Notes under the pieces: model-generated
The model's input: the letters and a program-made list of their open reading frames with translations, nothing else
The model's database searches: none
Told to the model about the DNA's origin: nothing
NCBI GenBank assembly: GCA_032690845.1
Contig: CM064430.1
Span: 53,045,882 to 53,109,881 of the forward strand
DNA: 64,000 nt
DNA from: Eleusine coracana subsp. coracana
Taxonomy: Eukaryota > Streptophyta > Magnoliopsida > Poales > Poaceae
Direction of reading: 5' to 3'
In this document: positions 43,650-54,479 of the stretch, piece by piece
How positions within the stretch are numbered: the stretch's first letter is position 1
How the letters are laid out: each line of letters starts with the position of its first letter
Made by a program: the position numbers and the translations under genes

Positions 43650-45713
43650 TCACCTCCCCTCTGAGAAAACACTCGAAGATGATGCACCAATGCTGGCCAC
43701 AGACAGACCGCTCGACGTAGCATAAGAATCAAATCCTTGGATCTGCATTAGTCTCAACATGTCATAGCTCGAATAGCTCGGCGATAGGTCAGGGACCGGG
43801 TGATCTGACTCCAAGTACTGAACAATTTTCCGCATGCTGGGTCGTGCACCGGGCAGCGGATGAGAACACATCATACCCAGATTTAGCACGAGGTTTACCT
43901 CCTCGGCGTTGTACTTCCACCCAAGTCGCGGGTCAACCGCGTTGAGGATTGTACCATTGCCGTGGCACTCCATCACCCAGTCGACCAGCACCATGGAATT
44001 GCCGTGGCTGTTGCGCTCAATTGGCCTCCGCCCACACACAACCTCCAAGAGGAATGCGCCGAATGCGAACACATCGGTGGCTGGAGTTGCCTTCCCATCA
44101 CGTACGAGCTCTGGTGCGAGGTAACCCATGGTTCCAACAACATGGGTTGTCTGAGGGTCCGTGCTGTGATCATACAGTCTGGCTCGGCCAAAGTCACCGA
44201 GACGCCCGTTCATGTCATGGTCTAAGAGCACATTGCTCGCTTTTATATCACGATGGATGACCACTTGGTCCCAGTCTTCATGCAGATACAGGATGCTTGA
44301 TGCAACACCTTTGATGATCCAATACCTCTGTTGCCACGAAAGAGCGGGCTCGCTTGGATCGTATAAGTACTTATCAAGACTGCCGTTTGCCATATAGTCG
44401 TACACTAATAGAAGTTCACCCTTGCGTCTGCAGTAGCCCAGCAATTGCACAAGGTTCCGGTGTCGGAGGCGGCCGATGCTCACCACCTCGGCGATGAACT
44501 CCCTCACTCCTTGCCTTGAATCATGTGAGACCTTTTTGACTGCAATTTCCAGATGGGACGCCCGAAGTATCCCTTTGTATACTCTCCCAAACCCTCCGAC
44601 GCCGAGTAAATTCCGATCCTTGAAGCCACCGGTAGCATGAAACAGGTCCTTGTATGCGAACCGATGCGGACCGAACTCTTCCTCCCAGTCTTCCCGCACT
44701 TCGGAGTAGATGCGCCTCCTCCAAATGATGAGGAAGATGGTTGCTAGCAATGTGGTGATGATCGATGCGGTGCTGAGTGGTAGAATGACATCCAAGACCT
44801 TGGACTGGGGCTTTGGACCCAACCGTGGCAGGACGGGTAGTTTGGTGATGTCAAGAGCAGGAGCAGGCCCATCGAAGCTGAAACTCCATCCGAGAACGTT
44901 GTGACTCGTAGACAAGACTCCAGTCCCCGCCGAGAAGCCGACATACATCGGATCCGCAAAGACAACGGAAAGATCAACGGCCGTGGAGAGAAGAGGCTTC
45001 TTGGGCTTTGGCACTCGGACCGGAGCTAGCGTCACGTTCAGTTGTCTAGCCCGGCCGTCGTAGTCCACCCACACCTGCATCGGCTCATGGCTGTTTAACT
45101 TCAGCTCTCGAAACACGCCGCCGGCATCATCGTCGTAGTAGCCGGCCGGATGGGCTGGCTTAGACACGAGGCTGTTGACGTCGACCCCGACGTGATTGCT
45201 GTTGATGTCGCGGAACTCGGGGTTCATGATGGTGTCGAGCTCGACCGCGAGGATGTGGTCGCTCGCTGTGTCGCTGGTGGTTGCGTTGAGGAGGCCCAGG
45301 TACTGCCCCGAGTTCGCCGTGGAGAGGTTCTTGGTCGAGGCGACCACGAAGGCGAGCCCGTGAGAGCTCAGCCCCTCGTACTTGGACACGATGGCGAAGA
45401 CGAAGCACGTCGAGAAGGATCGCAGCAAGGTAGTAGTGTTCGTCGAAGCTGTAGACGCGGTGGCATTCCTCCTTGATGTGGACTGGTCGAGGAGGAAGTG
45501 GAGAGGGATGGGGTGGAAGGCGTGGCCTTTCGCCTGGTCCGTGGTGTTGGTTACCTCAAGGAGGCCACCGGGCGTCACGACGGCAACGCCATCCACCGCC
45601 AGGTTCGCTTTAGCGAAGCCGTGGTAAACGAACTGGTCATCGGCGGCGGTGGCCGAGGCCACATGGATCAGGAGGAGCGGAACGAGTAGAAGCTTGGAAA
45701 ACATAGCTAACAC
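43650..45713 (-). CDS. L-type lectin receptor kinase (subtype B), intact, DFG-R variant
   Basis: Intronless, 687 aa, with a signal peptide at the start (MLAMFSKLLLVPLLLIHV). Either Met1 or Met4 may be used. Lectin domain about 27-282 with VELDTIMN...NHVGVDVN; it carries a Thr/Ser-rich loop (residues 78-97) not seen in its neighbours. Transmembrane helix about 306-331. Kinase about 364-636: GVGGFGRVYKG, Lys393, HRDIKASN (487-494), then DFGRAR (507-512), where the paralogues have DFGLAR. GTMGYLAPE follows and the C terminus is SEGR. All catalytic residues are present. The Arg directly after DFG is unusual and could weaken activity. Its upstream flank has the shared TTGATCTTGAC block. Confidence 0.96.
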   Translation of the reverse strand: MLAMFSKLLLVPLLLIHVASATAADDQFVYHGFAKANLAVDGVAVVTPGGLLEVTNTTDQAKGHAFHPIPLHFLLDQSTSRRNATASTASTNTTTLLRSFSTCFVFAIVSKYEGLSSHGLAFVVASTKNLSTANSGQYLGLLNATTSDTASDHILAVELDTIMNPEFRDINSNHVGVDVNSLVSKPAHPAGYYDDDAGGVFRELKLNSHEPMQVWVDYDGRARQLNVTLAPVRVPKPKKPLLSTAVDLSVVFADPMYVGFSAGTGVLSTSHNVLGWSFSFDGPAPALDITKLPVLPRLGPKPQSKVLDVILPLSTASIITTLLATIFLIIWRRRIYSEVREDWEEEFGPHRFAYKDLFHATGGFKDRNLLGVGGFGRVYKGILRASHLEIAVKKVSHDSRQGVREFIAEVVSIGRLRHRNLVQLLGYCRRKGELLLVYDYMANGSLDKYLYDPSEPALSWQQRYWIIKGVASSILYLHEDWDQVVIHRDIKASNVLLDHDMNGRLGDFGRARLYDHSTDPQTTHVVGTMGYLAPELVRDGKATPATDVFAFGAFLLEVVCGRRPIERNSHGNSMVLVDWVMECHGNGTILNAVDPRLGWKYNAEEVNLVLNLGMMCSHPLPGARPSMRKIVQYLESDHPVPDLSPSYSSYDMLRLMQIQGFDSYATSSGLSVASIGASSSSVFSEGR

Positions 45714-46707
45714 GGTTGCTCACATCACAACCGGGTAAGACTAACCGATTGCTTGCTTAGCGATAGATCATGTCGAGCAGTTTATGCGGCTCGGTATGGT
45801 GGGTGAGAGACTTGAGCCGGCACTGCAGAGATGATGCGGAGAGCCTGACAGGTGCAGATGGAAGGGCGTGTATGGCACTGCAGTAGCAAATACAGTATAT
45901 GGGGTGACGTATAAGTGAGAAGTACGTACTGCTAGTAATTTGTTGATGGCACCAACTAACTAGATATTTGTCCAATGCATTTAGTTCTGCCAGATATGAT
46001 ATCCTTTTAGAACTGTTCCCCGGGTGCTAGGGTACTACTGACTTGGGCCTCCTGGGTCAATTCTGAGTTGATCTTGACTTGGACTTGGACACATCAATTT
46101 CTCCGGCAGTGTGAGTAGGGAATTCATAACAGCTAGCCGTGTAATAGATGCATGTTGAATGAGTGTCTCTCAATCGTTGCAGGGTTCCGTATGATAGGGA
46201 GGGGCCATTCTCAATTTGCAAGACAAGATCATCTTCATCTCGATCGTTATTGCCGCATTCACATTTCACTCTGTTGCACTATTTTGTACTGCTTTCTATT
46301 GACAACAAATTTCTCACACTAATGATTAAATGATTTGTAACATTAGCAGTAATCATTATGGTTATTGCTGTTTATTTCCTAGTACACCTACAAGAAAATA
46401 CACATGAAACAGCCTCTGGTTCTTTTGTGAAGGAAAGAGATTATACTAGATGAAGCATAATACATCTGCAGAGTACATAAAAACATAGGAAAATATTACA
46501 CTGAAAAAGCTTTTAGTCCCTTCGATCCCTTCCCAGATATTTTTCACCTCTTGTGTTCTGTGTGGTTCTTCAAAGCAGCTAGGACGATGAATAGGGCAAT
46601 GAAAAAATATCACAACCACACAACAACCATCGTACCGGAATCATAGAGCAACGACCCAAAACCTCTTATTAAACTACTACACTCCTCTTTTCCCAATAAA
46701 CACAGTA
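45714..46707. other. Promoter of the B-type LecRK and spacer
   Basis: The first several hundred bases are the 5' flank of the gene ending at 45713 and hold TTGATCTTGAC near 46060-46070, about 350 bp upstream. The right part lies 3' of the LecRK at 46.7 kb and should contain its 3' UTR. No gene or clear repeat is seen. Confidence 0.45.
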
Positions 46708-48738
46708 CTACATTCCAGCGGAAAATACCTTATTGTCACCTTCCTCCGGAGAGATCAGATTATGCTTGAACTCTGTGCTATGCATACTCTTCAGCATGGT
46801 GAGGCCGAGGTAAGCCTGTGCCAAGTCTGGGAGGGGCATATCACCGTCAAGGTACTGCATGACTTGCCGCATAGTTGGCCTCGTGATGGGCAATGGATGC
46901 GAGCATACTAAACCAAGCTTCAGTACTAGAGAGACTTCTTGAGGGTTGAAGCCACTGGGGATGCTCCTGTCTACCGCGTTCATGATCAGTCCGTTGTTCC
47001 ATTGTTCAATCACCCAGTCGATGAGCAATACACGATTGTTTTGCTCATCTAATGCGACAGGCCGTCGCCCACAAGTGATTTCCAAAAGGAACGCGCCGAA
47101 AGCAAAGACATCAGTTGATGGAGCTGCCTTGCCGGTGTGTCCTAGCTCAGGCGCTAGGTACCCCATAGTGCCGACCACGTGCGTGGTCTGTGCATCAGTT
47201 CCATGATCATACAATCTTGCAAGTCCAAAATCTCCTAATCGCCCATTCATCTCGCCGTCCAACAGAACATTGCTCGCCTTAACATCGCGATGGATGACGA
47301 CTTGCTCCCAATCCTCGTGCAGGTACAGCAGTCCGGATGCCACCCCTCTGATGATCTGCAATCTTTGAGACCAATCTAGCGTACCCTTGCTTCGTGCGTG
47401 CAAATATTTGTCTAAGCTGCCGTTTGGCATGTAATCGTAGACCAAGAGAAGCTCACCTTTGCGCCGGCAGTAGCCTAGTAACTGCACGAGGTTGCGGTGG
47501 CGCAGCCGTCCAATACTTACGACCTCAGCAACAAATTCCTTCATGCCCTGCCTGGACTCATGTGACACCTTCTTCACCGCGACCTCCACGCCGGACTTGC
47601 GGAGGACGCCTTTGTACACGCTTCCAAACCCGCCTGTCCCGAGCAATTGCTTGTCGCTGAACCCCCTGGTCGCATGGAACAGGTCCTTGTAGGAAAACCT
47701 GTGCGGCCCATAGGGAACCTCCCAATCTTCTCGCAGCTCGGCGTACTTCAGCTTCCGCTGTACCAAGGCGTAAATCATGACGCCGACGGCCAAGACCAGC
47801 GTCGCTGACGCTATGGGCAGCACGATCTCCAGCACCTTCGACCGGGGCTTCGGCCCCGCAGGCGGCAAGGCAGGCAACCCTGCAATGTTCAGCTCCGGGG
47901 CCGGCCCGTCCAGAGCGAAGCTCCAGCCGAGCACAAAGTGGCGTGACAAGAGGACGCCTGTGGCAGACGTGAACCCGACATAGGCATGGCCCTGTACCAC
48001 GTCGGAGAGGTCGACGACGGTCCGCAGCAGCGGCTTCTTCGGCCTGGTCACACCTAGAGGTGCCATGGTCACGGTGACCTGTTTGGTGACCCCGCCATCG
48101 TAGTCCACCCAGACTTGCATAGCCTGCCGGCTAATCAAGCTCAGATTGTGGAAATGCCCCGTCCCGTTGTCGTAGTAGCCGGCGTCGGCGGCCTTGACCG
48201 ACACCAGGCTGTCGACGTCGATACCGACATGGTTGCTGCTCATGTCATGGAACTCGGCGTTGGCTATGGTGTCGAGCTCCACGGCGAAGATGTGGTTGCT
48301 CCGGTTGCCATTGTCGGTGCTGTTGAGAAGGCCTAGGAACTGGCTCGGCAGCGCGGTGGCCAGCACCTCCCTTCTCGCGGCGACGAAGAAGGCCATGCCG
48401 TGGCTGCTGAGGTCGACGTACTGCCCGTAGATGGCGAACACGAAGGTGGTGGAGAAGGACCGCGCGGCGGTGGCGTTCCGGGAGCTCGGGTCGCGGAACG
48501 GCAGCGGGGACGGGTGGAACGCGTGGCCCTTCATCTGGAGGGTACTGTTGGTCAGCTCCAGGAGGCCGTGCGGCGTCACCATGGCCGCGCCGTCGAGGTC
48601 CAGGTTCGCATCCTTGAAGCCGTTGTAGATGAACTGGCCACCATGGTTGTCACTAGCGTCGTCCGCAGCGCAGCGGCGTGCCGACGTGATGAGGAGGAGC
48701 AGACTGGTGGCCAAGTAGTGCAAAGGCAGGATAAGCAT
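46708..48738 (-). CDS. L-type lectin receptor kinase (subtype A), intact
   Basis: Intronless, 676 aa. Signal peptide 1-24 (MLILPLHYLATSLLLLITSA). Lectin domain about 36-275 with VELDTIAN...NHVGIDVD; hinge GPKPRSK; transmembrane helix about 303-326. Kinase about 358-630 with GTGGFG (367-372), Lys389, HRDVKASN (483-490), DFGLAR (503-508) and GTMGYLAPE. It should be a working RD-class receptor kinase at the plasma membrane. Its tail differs from the other copies: it ends ...NKVFSAGM rather than in the Ser-x-Gly-Arg seen in most of the array, and the last 35 residues do not align with them. It is the most upstream (5'-most) member in the direction of transcription. Confidence 0.96.
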   Translation of the reverse strand: MLILPLHYLATSLLLLITSARRCAADDASDNHGGQFIYNGFKDANLDLDGAAMVTPHGLLELTNSTLQMKGHAFHPSPLPFRDPSSRNATAARSFSTTFVFAIYGQYVDLSSHGMAFFVAARREVLATALPSQFLGLLNSTDNGNRSNHIFAVELDTIANAEFHDMSSNHVGIDVDSLVSVKAADAGYYDNGTGHFHNLSLISRQAMQVWVDYDGGVTKQVTVTMAPLGVTRPKKPLLRTVVDLSDVVQGHAYVGFTSATGVLLSRHFVLGWSFALDGPAPELNIAGLPALPPAGPKPRSKVLEIVLPIASATLVLAVGVMIYALVQRKLKYAELREDWEVPYGPHRFSYKDLFHATRGFSDKQLLGTGGFGSVYKGVLRKSGVEVAVKKVSHESRQGMKEFVAEVVSIGRLRHRNLVQLLGYCRRKGELLLVYDYMPNGSLDKYLHARSKGTLDWSQRLQIIRGVASGLLYLHEDWEQVVIHRDVKASNVLLDGEMNGRLGDFGLARLYDHGTDAQTTHVVGTMGYLAPELGHTGKAAPSTDVFAFGAFLLEITCGRRPVALDEQNNRVLLIDWVIEQWNNGLIMNAVDRSIPSGFNPQEVSLVLKLGLVCSHPLPITRPTMRQVMQYLDGDMPLPDLAQAYLGLTMLKSMHSTEFKHNLISPEEGDNKVFSAGM

Positions 48739-51146
48739 TGCTTTTGTGTCGCTTCTCGGCTGCAGGACTGCAAAACATATGCTGGTTCTTGTAAGGCATC
48801 CGTTCGTGGGGAACTTTTGTGGCGCATAATATGATGAGCGTCCCCTTCCCTATGCCGATTCGTGAGCTGCCGAGTGATTGACTGAAATGTGAAGTTTGGA
48901 TGCAGTCAAGCCCTCAAGCGAAAGGAAGTGAGGACTTTTACGATACATATTACTAGTAGTAATTAAAATCCGACGGTCTAGATTAGATTCTCTTTCACCA
49001 TCATTACTTCAAGTAATGCTAAGTAGTAATATTTTTACTGGGGTAGTATTAGAAAGAAATTAATATTTTATATTGATAAGAATTATTTAATCATACAAAT
49101 CACAGTTCATCACACCGGCGGCCGTGGCGGCAGCGGCATCGACGGAGGCGAGTTCGCAACAGAAGACGGGATGGCATCCTGACATCGGCTCCATGGTTCC
49201 CGCACATGGAGATCCGGCTTTGGGAGACCGTCGCCTGGAGGCCTCGTCCCAAATGCACGAAGAGGCGCCCATGATGCAGCCTGCGGTAGGGTCCCACGGC
49301 TATGGTCTGGTCCCCGCGGCGGCTTTGGAGGCACAGCGAGGGGATGAAGGCGAATCCCTAATCCATGCGTGATGGGTATGACACAATTTCATAGCTTGCC
49401 ATTGTTGTCCTTCTCATTGGGTGACGGGAACCAGTGAGCGGCGGACGAAAATAGCTCCAGGCTACTGCATTGGGCGCTTAGCGTGCGCACCATGTGACTG
49501 CTCAAGGCTGTCACTTCAGTACTCCTAGCTGACAGGCAGCATTGTTACCACATAAACTGCCCAAAATCATTTAATTTCTGATACTTGAGAACCAAACTGG
49601 AATGAGCAAAAAATGTATTGTTCTAGAAATCATTCAGATAACTCGCTATTAGGTTCCAGAGTCACCTACAGGTGAAGTAACAACTGGATTTACTCATGTC
49701 TCATGCTAATGTTGAATGCATTGCAGTGACAGAGGCATAGTTCATCCAAACTTGAATTTGTTTGCCCAAATTTTTAGTAATAATCAAGCTTGAGTACTCC
49801 TAAGGAAGCAGTTGTCACTTTCTGATTGAATCTGTGCATTTACTCAAGTTCAAAATAATTTCATTGGTTTATGAATTTTACTCCATAAAACAATTTCAAT
49901 TTAGACTGCGCACAACACTCTGCTCCCTGCCAAATTCGTCACTGTAGAACAAATTGTGGCGGTTGCTACATGTCTTGGAATGTGCCAGCGAGCCTAGAAG
50001 CTACTGGTGGTTCTCCTCTCTGCTTGCCTGTAGGAATGCCACCATGGCATCGGTGCTCCTAGACCCCTACGACCAGCCCTGCCTCATCAGCAACGAGACC
50101 CACCTCATCTAGCGTGACTCATTGCCCCCTTCTTCCGGCCGTTTAACAATACAGCTGGCGAGGTTGCTAACGAGGCCGCCGGCAATGCAGTTGTCATGGT
50201 GCCTCAACAGCATCTAAACGGAGACATGGCCGGATCATGGGGTACAGCACATGCAGTAGGGTCGAGGGGCCGGGGTTAAGGGCGGCGGCGACTCCCCGCG
50301 GGCACCCTCTTGCTCACCGACGGGCAAGAATGGAAAATCCTAGCTGTAAATTGACAATAACAATTTAAATATAAATTAATATAATTATATTAATTACATT
50401 ACTACTCAAATAATTATTATTAGTAAATTACTGATAGTAATATATACCATAAAAATTCTCAAGGAAGTTCTACAGGACCGGGTCCTTTGTAGTTCGTACG
50501 TGCGTCTCCTGACTTCCTGAGTGAGAGACACGTGGAAAGACAAGTCTCAAACCAGCCCACTGACTCTCTTCTCTGTTGGCCCAATCACCCAAGTGCGTGT
50601 CCTGCGTTTCCCTTTCTTTTCTGCTCTACGGTAGTACGGTTGGCTTCTAGCTACTGCAGACGCACAGGTAATAAGCTTCTCCCGGCGTACAACTATATAT
50701 ACATAGTAAATGGCCTTGACACAGGTACTTACATATAAGATGGCGCGGGCCAGCGTGCTGCAATGTTCATCCAAGAAGACCAACAATGTAAAGAAGTGGG
50801 ATATGAAAATTTTAGTGGGGCAATTATGACATGTGAGGTGTACAAGTTTTTTTAGAGGAAAAATGACATGGCATTAGGCAGCAGCGGCCTATTGAAGGTT
50901 GCGGCAGGACTAATGGGCTGCGGCCCAGGCGTACGAGGCCAGCCGTGGGCAATGGGCTGGGTGGCCTAACGATCCAGTGGTCCACGTTCTCGTTCTCTCC
51001 TCCAGTCCTCCCGTCCCGTTTCTTCCACGCGGCAAAACACCCAACACCAACGGCCGAGACATTCCTCTGCTTCCTCCTCTCAACTCCGATTTCTCCCCAC
51101 GACTCCGCGCCGTCGCTCGCCGCCTCCGCGCGCGCCGCTCGGCAGT
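48739..51146. other. Intergenic between the LecRK array and the hydrolase gene
   Basis: The left end is the promoter side of the 46.7 kb LecRK; the right end is the promoter side of the hydrolase. A GC-rich stretch at about 49110-49370 has open frames on both strands without any recognised motif. A small open frame at about 50046 (MASVLLDPYDQPCL...) is too short to call. A TATA-like 'actatatatacatag' lies near 50690. An AT-rich patch spans 50340-50450. Confidence 0.45.
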
Positions 51147-54100
51147 ATGGCGAGCGCGGCCGCTCCCAGGAATCTCCCCGTGGCCACCCTCTCCGCGTGC
51201 TGCAACGAGGCCGCCGCGGGGCCCCACACGCAGCGGGCCCCCAATACCCACCCGCCGCGGTTCCCGAGGCGCTGTGGACCCTCCACCGGGGGAATTGCGC
51301 GGCACTGGCCCAGGCTCCGCGTCGCGGCCACCGGCTCCAAGGTGGGCCCGGTCGAAGAGAATGCCCCCGTTGCGCCGGTTCCGGTCCCTGCCGCCACGTC
51401 ACCGCCGGTGGAGCCGGAGCCCCGAGTAAGCACCGGGTAGGTACCGCCGCCGCGCTTGGCCAGATTTTCTCGGGCCCGGTTGCGGTTTATTGTTATGGGA
51501 AATCACGAGTTGCTTTGCTTAGTGCTTACTATCGTCGGTTGGCTGCCTTGTTTCCTCTGCACGCAGCACATGGAAATGGAAGGGTTACAACATTCGGTAT
51601 CAACAGGCGGGGACATCAGGCCCTGCATTGGTTCTAATTCATGGCTTTGGGGCGAACAGGTACGCGTATTATCATGTAGTAGCTCTGTATTGTTTCGTAT
51701 TGCCAAGTTGTAGGTAGCAACATTGCAAAGGTGTACCAGTTCAGTCTTCAGTGAGTTCATTAGCTGTTATTGTATCGATCTGCATCTGCATATACCTGCT
51801 AAGCCAATAGAACCTGTGGTAGCTCAAGAGGAATTACTCAGCCTAACATTTTCACAAAATTCACCATTATTGTGCTTAGAAGTTACTCTTTCCCTATTTT
51901 CCAAATGAGACTAAATATCGACGGCGCATATGTATATCTGAAAGTTTTTTTTTTTTGTGAGGCATATGTATATCTGAAAGTTAAGAGCTGGCATTACTTC
52001 GTTTAGAATTGATGTGGATATTCCTCCTTTTCTCTTCAGTGACCATTGGCGGAAAAATATTCCTGTTCTTGCCATGGAAAATAGGGTATATGCGATCGAT
52101 CTAATTGGTTATGGGTATTCTGATAAGCCTAATCCACGTGGATTTGAAGAGAACTTTTATACCTTCGAGACATGGGGAGAACAACTGAATTCATTTTGTG
52201 CTGAAGTGGTCAAGAGTGAAGCATTCTTCATATGCAATTCAATTGGAGGTATGTTGCATTCTTAGATGTTTCAACGCCTATTCTAAGTGCTTGTTTGTGT
52301 GCTGCTGGTGTTCAATTAGTTCGTTGATACTAAGATATTCTACAATGCTTCGGCATAACCATTTTTTCAATATGTAGGGAATCACATCATACTTAATGAT
52401 GATTGGTTTTAAATATTTTAAATCTTTTTTTTATTTTTTGGGTTTGAAAATATTTCTAGTAACATCCCGTTGGTGTCTATATGAGTCATCATACCTAGAA
52501 CACCTCTTCTTTTCCTCTTAGAATCTCTAGTTTGTTGCTCTTTTTTCTAACAGCTCTAGAAGATATGTACTGGTATAAGTTTTTATTATATGTTGGGCGT
52601 ACCAGTTTATGTTACGAGGTATTGACTTTGTTGCTATCTATTGAAAACATATTTTATCTTGGTTATTTGATTTGTCAATGGGGTGTCTTCAATCTTTGTG
52701 CTGTCCTTCAGGGGTTGTTGGTCTGCAGGCAGCCATTATCGAACCTCAGAAGTGTAAGGGTATTATTTTATTGGATATTTCACTAAGGATGCTTCACATT
52801 AAAAAGCAGCCATGGTTTGCAAAGCCTTTCATCAAATCATTCCAAAGTCTTCTACGGTAATTTGCATTCCATACTCCATCACAGGGATCTTAGTGTTCAT
52901 TAGGTGTTTTTTATAATGTTCTTTCTGGTTTCTAGGAACACTGTTGTTGGGAAGCTCTTTTTTAATGCTGTTGCTACACCAGAATCTGTGAAAAATATTC
53001 TCTGTCAGGTTAGCCTCTCACCTCGTAAGCAAATATTCAAAGCATGTATGTATCATTTATGGGGCATGATATGTTGGTGGAAGTTTGTAATTTCTTTTTA
53101 GAAACATGACCACTCCAACCAAATCGTGTGTTGAGGGCAAACTCAATTAGATCAAAACTACATTTGTTGCAAATTACTGCAATATTATATCAAGAGTGAG
53201 GTCTTGTAAAGTTGAGACCTGCCATAATCTCAAAGCCCCAAAACCTGTAGTTTTTAACCTTTCATTGCAAGGTGAAGCCATGTTTAGCTTAAAGATGTAT
53301 GGATCTTTTGTACCAGTCTTCTTATGGATGAATCAAAATGTTTGTTGACAATTGTAACATAAACCAAATGTGTTATCCTTCGTGAGAGATTGCTCTTTAT
53401 GTAAAAGCAGGAAAAAGAAACAATCCATACCTCGTGTATTACCTGAATACTCTTGATGGACGTTCGATTGCTGCCAATGTGTTCTTTAATAAGAGCTGCA
53501 CCCTTCAATAACGCTTAAGGTATTCTAATGAAGAGAAAATTTGGTTTGAAATTTCATTGCCCCGGTTTTTGGTCCAACTGCTGAACACACAGTATTTTCA
53601 ACTCACTTTATTCTCCATATATTGTTCTTCAACATTTTATCCTTTCCTTGTTGAAGTGGTGGTGTAATTTATTTTCAGTCTTGTACTGCATCAAAAAGTA
53701 TACATGGTTGCTGTTATTCTGTTTTGAAGATCACATGGTGTGATATTCTGAATCAGATGGATGGCCAATGAGTGCATTCCAGTTGTATCTTGTGTCACAT
53801 GCATCAAGCTGCATAAAGCGAGCCGGTTATGATTTTCTGGAGTAATGAATTTCTTTTGCAGTGCTACCATGACACATCTGCAGTAACAGATGAGTTAGTT
53901 CAGATTATTCTGCAGCCAGGACTTGATCCTGGTGCAGTGGATGTGTTTCTTGAGTTCATATGCTATTCAGGCGGACCTCTGCCTGAAGAGTTGCTTCCAT
54001 TGGTGAAGGTCAGGAACTCTTACTTTCATAGTTAATAGTGGAACTTGATTTTGTAAATTATACTCTGGTTGTCTAATGTGTTCGTAAACTATCCATTTTG

Positions 54101-54479
54101 TCCATTGTTCTCTTCTTTGTTAATAATGTGCAGTTTCTCTTGCAAAATCAAGCAAATAAAAAAAGGTTATACATGGGTTTCTTTGTATTTTGCAGTGCCC
54201 GGTTTTAGTAGCCTGGGGGGAGAAGGACCCATGGGAGCCGGTGGAACTTGGAAGAGCCTATGCATCTTTTGATGTGGTGGAAGATTTTGTTGTCTTGCCA
54301 GATGTTGGGCACTGCCCACAGGTCCTTGTCGAGACATATGAAAATATTCAGCTAAGTTCTATTGAAATCTGCCCAGTTTTTTTCACTGTTTTTAATTATT
54401 TATTTTGCTTTTTTTGCAGGATGAAGCACCTGAGCTTGTAAATCCACTTGTCGAATCATTCGTTAAGCGCCATAGTTAG
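51147..54479 (+). CDS. Alpha/beta hydrolase, probably plastidial
   Basis: Eight exons with GT-AG junctions: 51147-51436, 51567-51659, 52040-52248, 52712-52856, 52936-53008, 53862-54008, 54196-54321, 54420-54479. They total 1143 nt, or 380 aa. The first exon encodes an Ala/Pro/Arg-rich leader typical of a chloroplast transit peptide. The alpha/beta-hydrolase core follows: LVLIHGFGANSDHWR (oxyanion region), VYAIDLIGYGYSDKP, the nucleophile elbow CNSIGG with Ser195, GEKDPWEP with Asp330, and DVGHCPQ with His358. This is a conserved plant family (similar to Arabidopsis At4g36530, from memory) related to pheophytinase-type hydrolases. The substrate is not known to me. The start is the first ATG of the GC-rich leader. 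No defects were seen. Confidence 0.93.

Noticed and set aside
13011..48738. Introns as an explanation for the broken LecRKs
   Set aside because: The intact paralogues here are intronless, and the gaps fall at deletions without GT-AG borders.
49124..49372. 82-aa frame in a GC-rich patch
   Set aside because: Several frames are open on both strands here, none with a recognisable domain or splice context.
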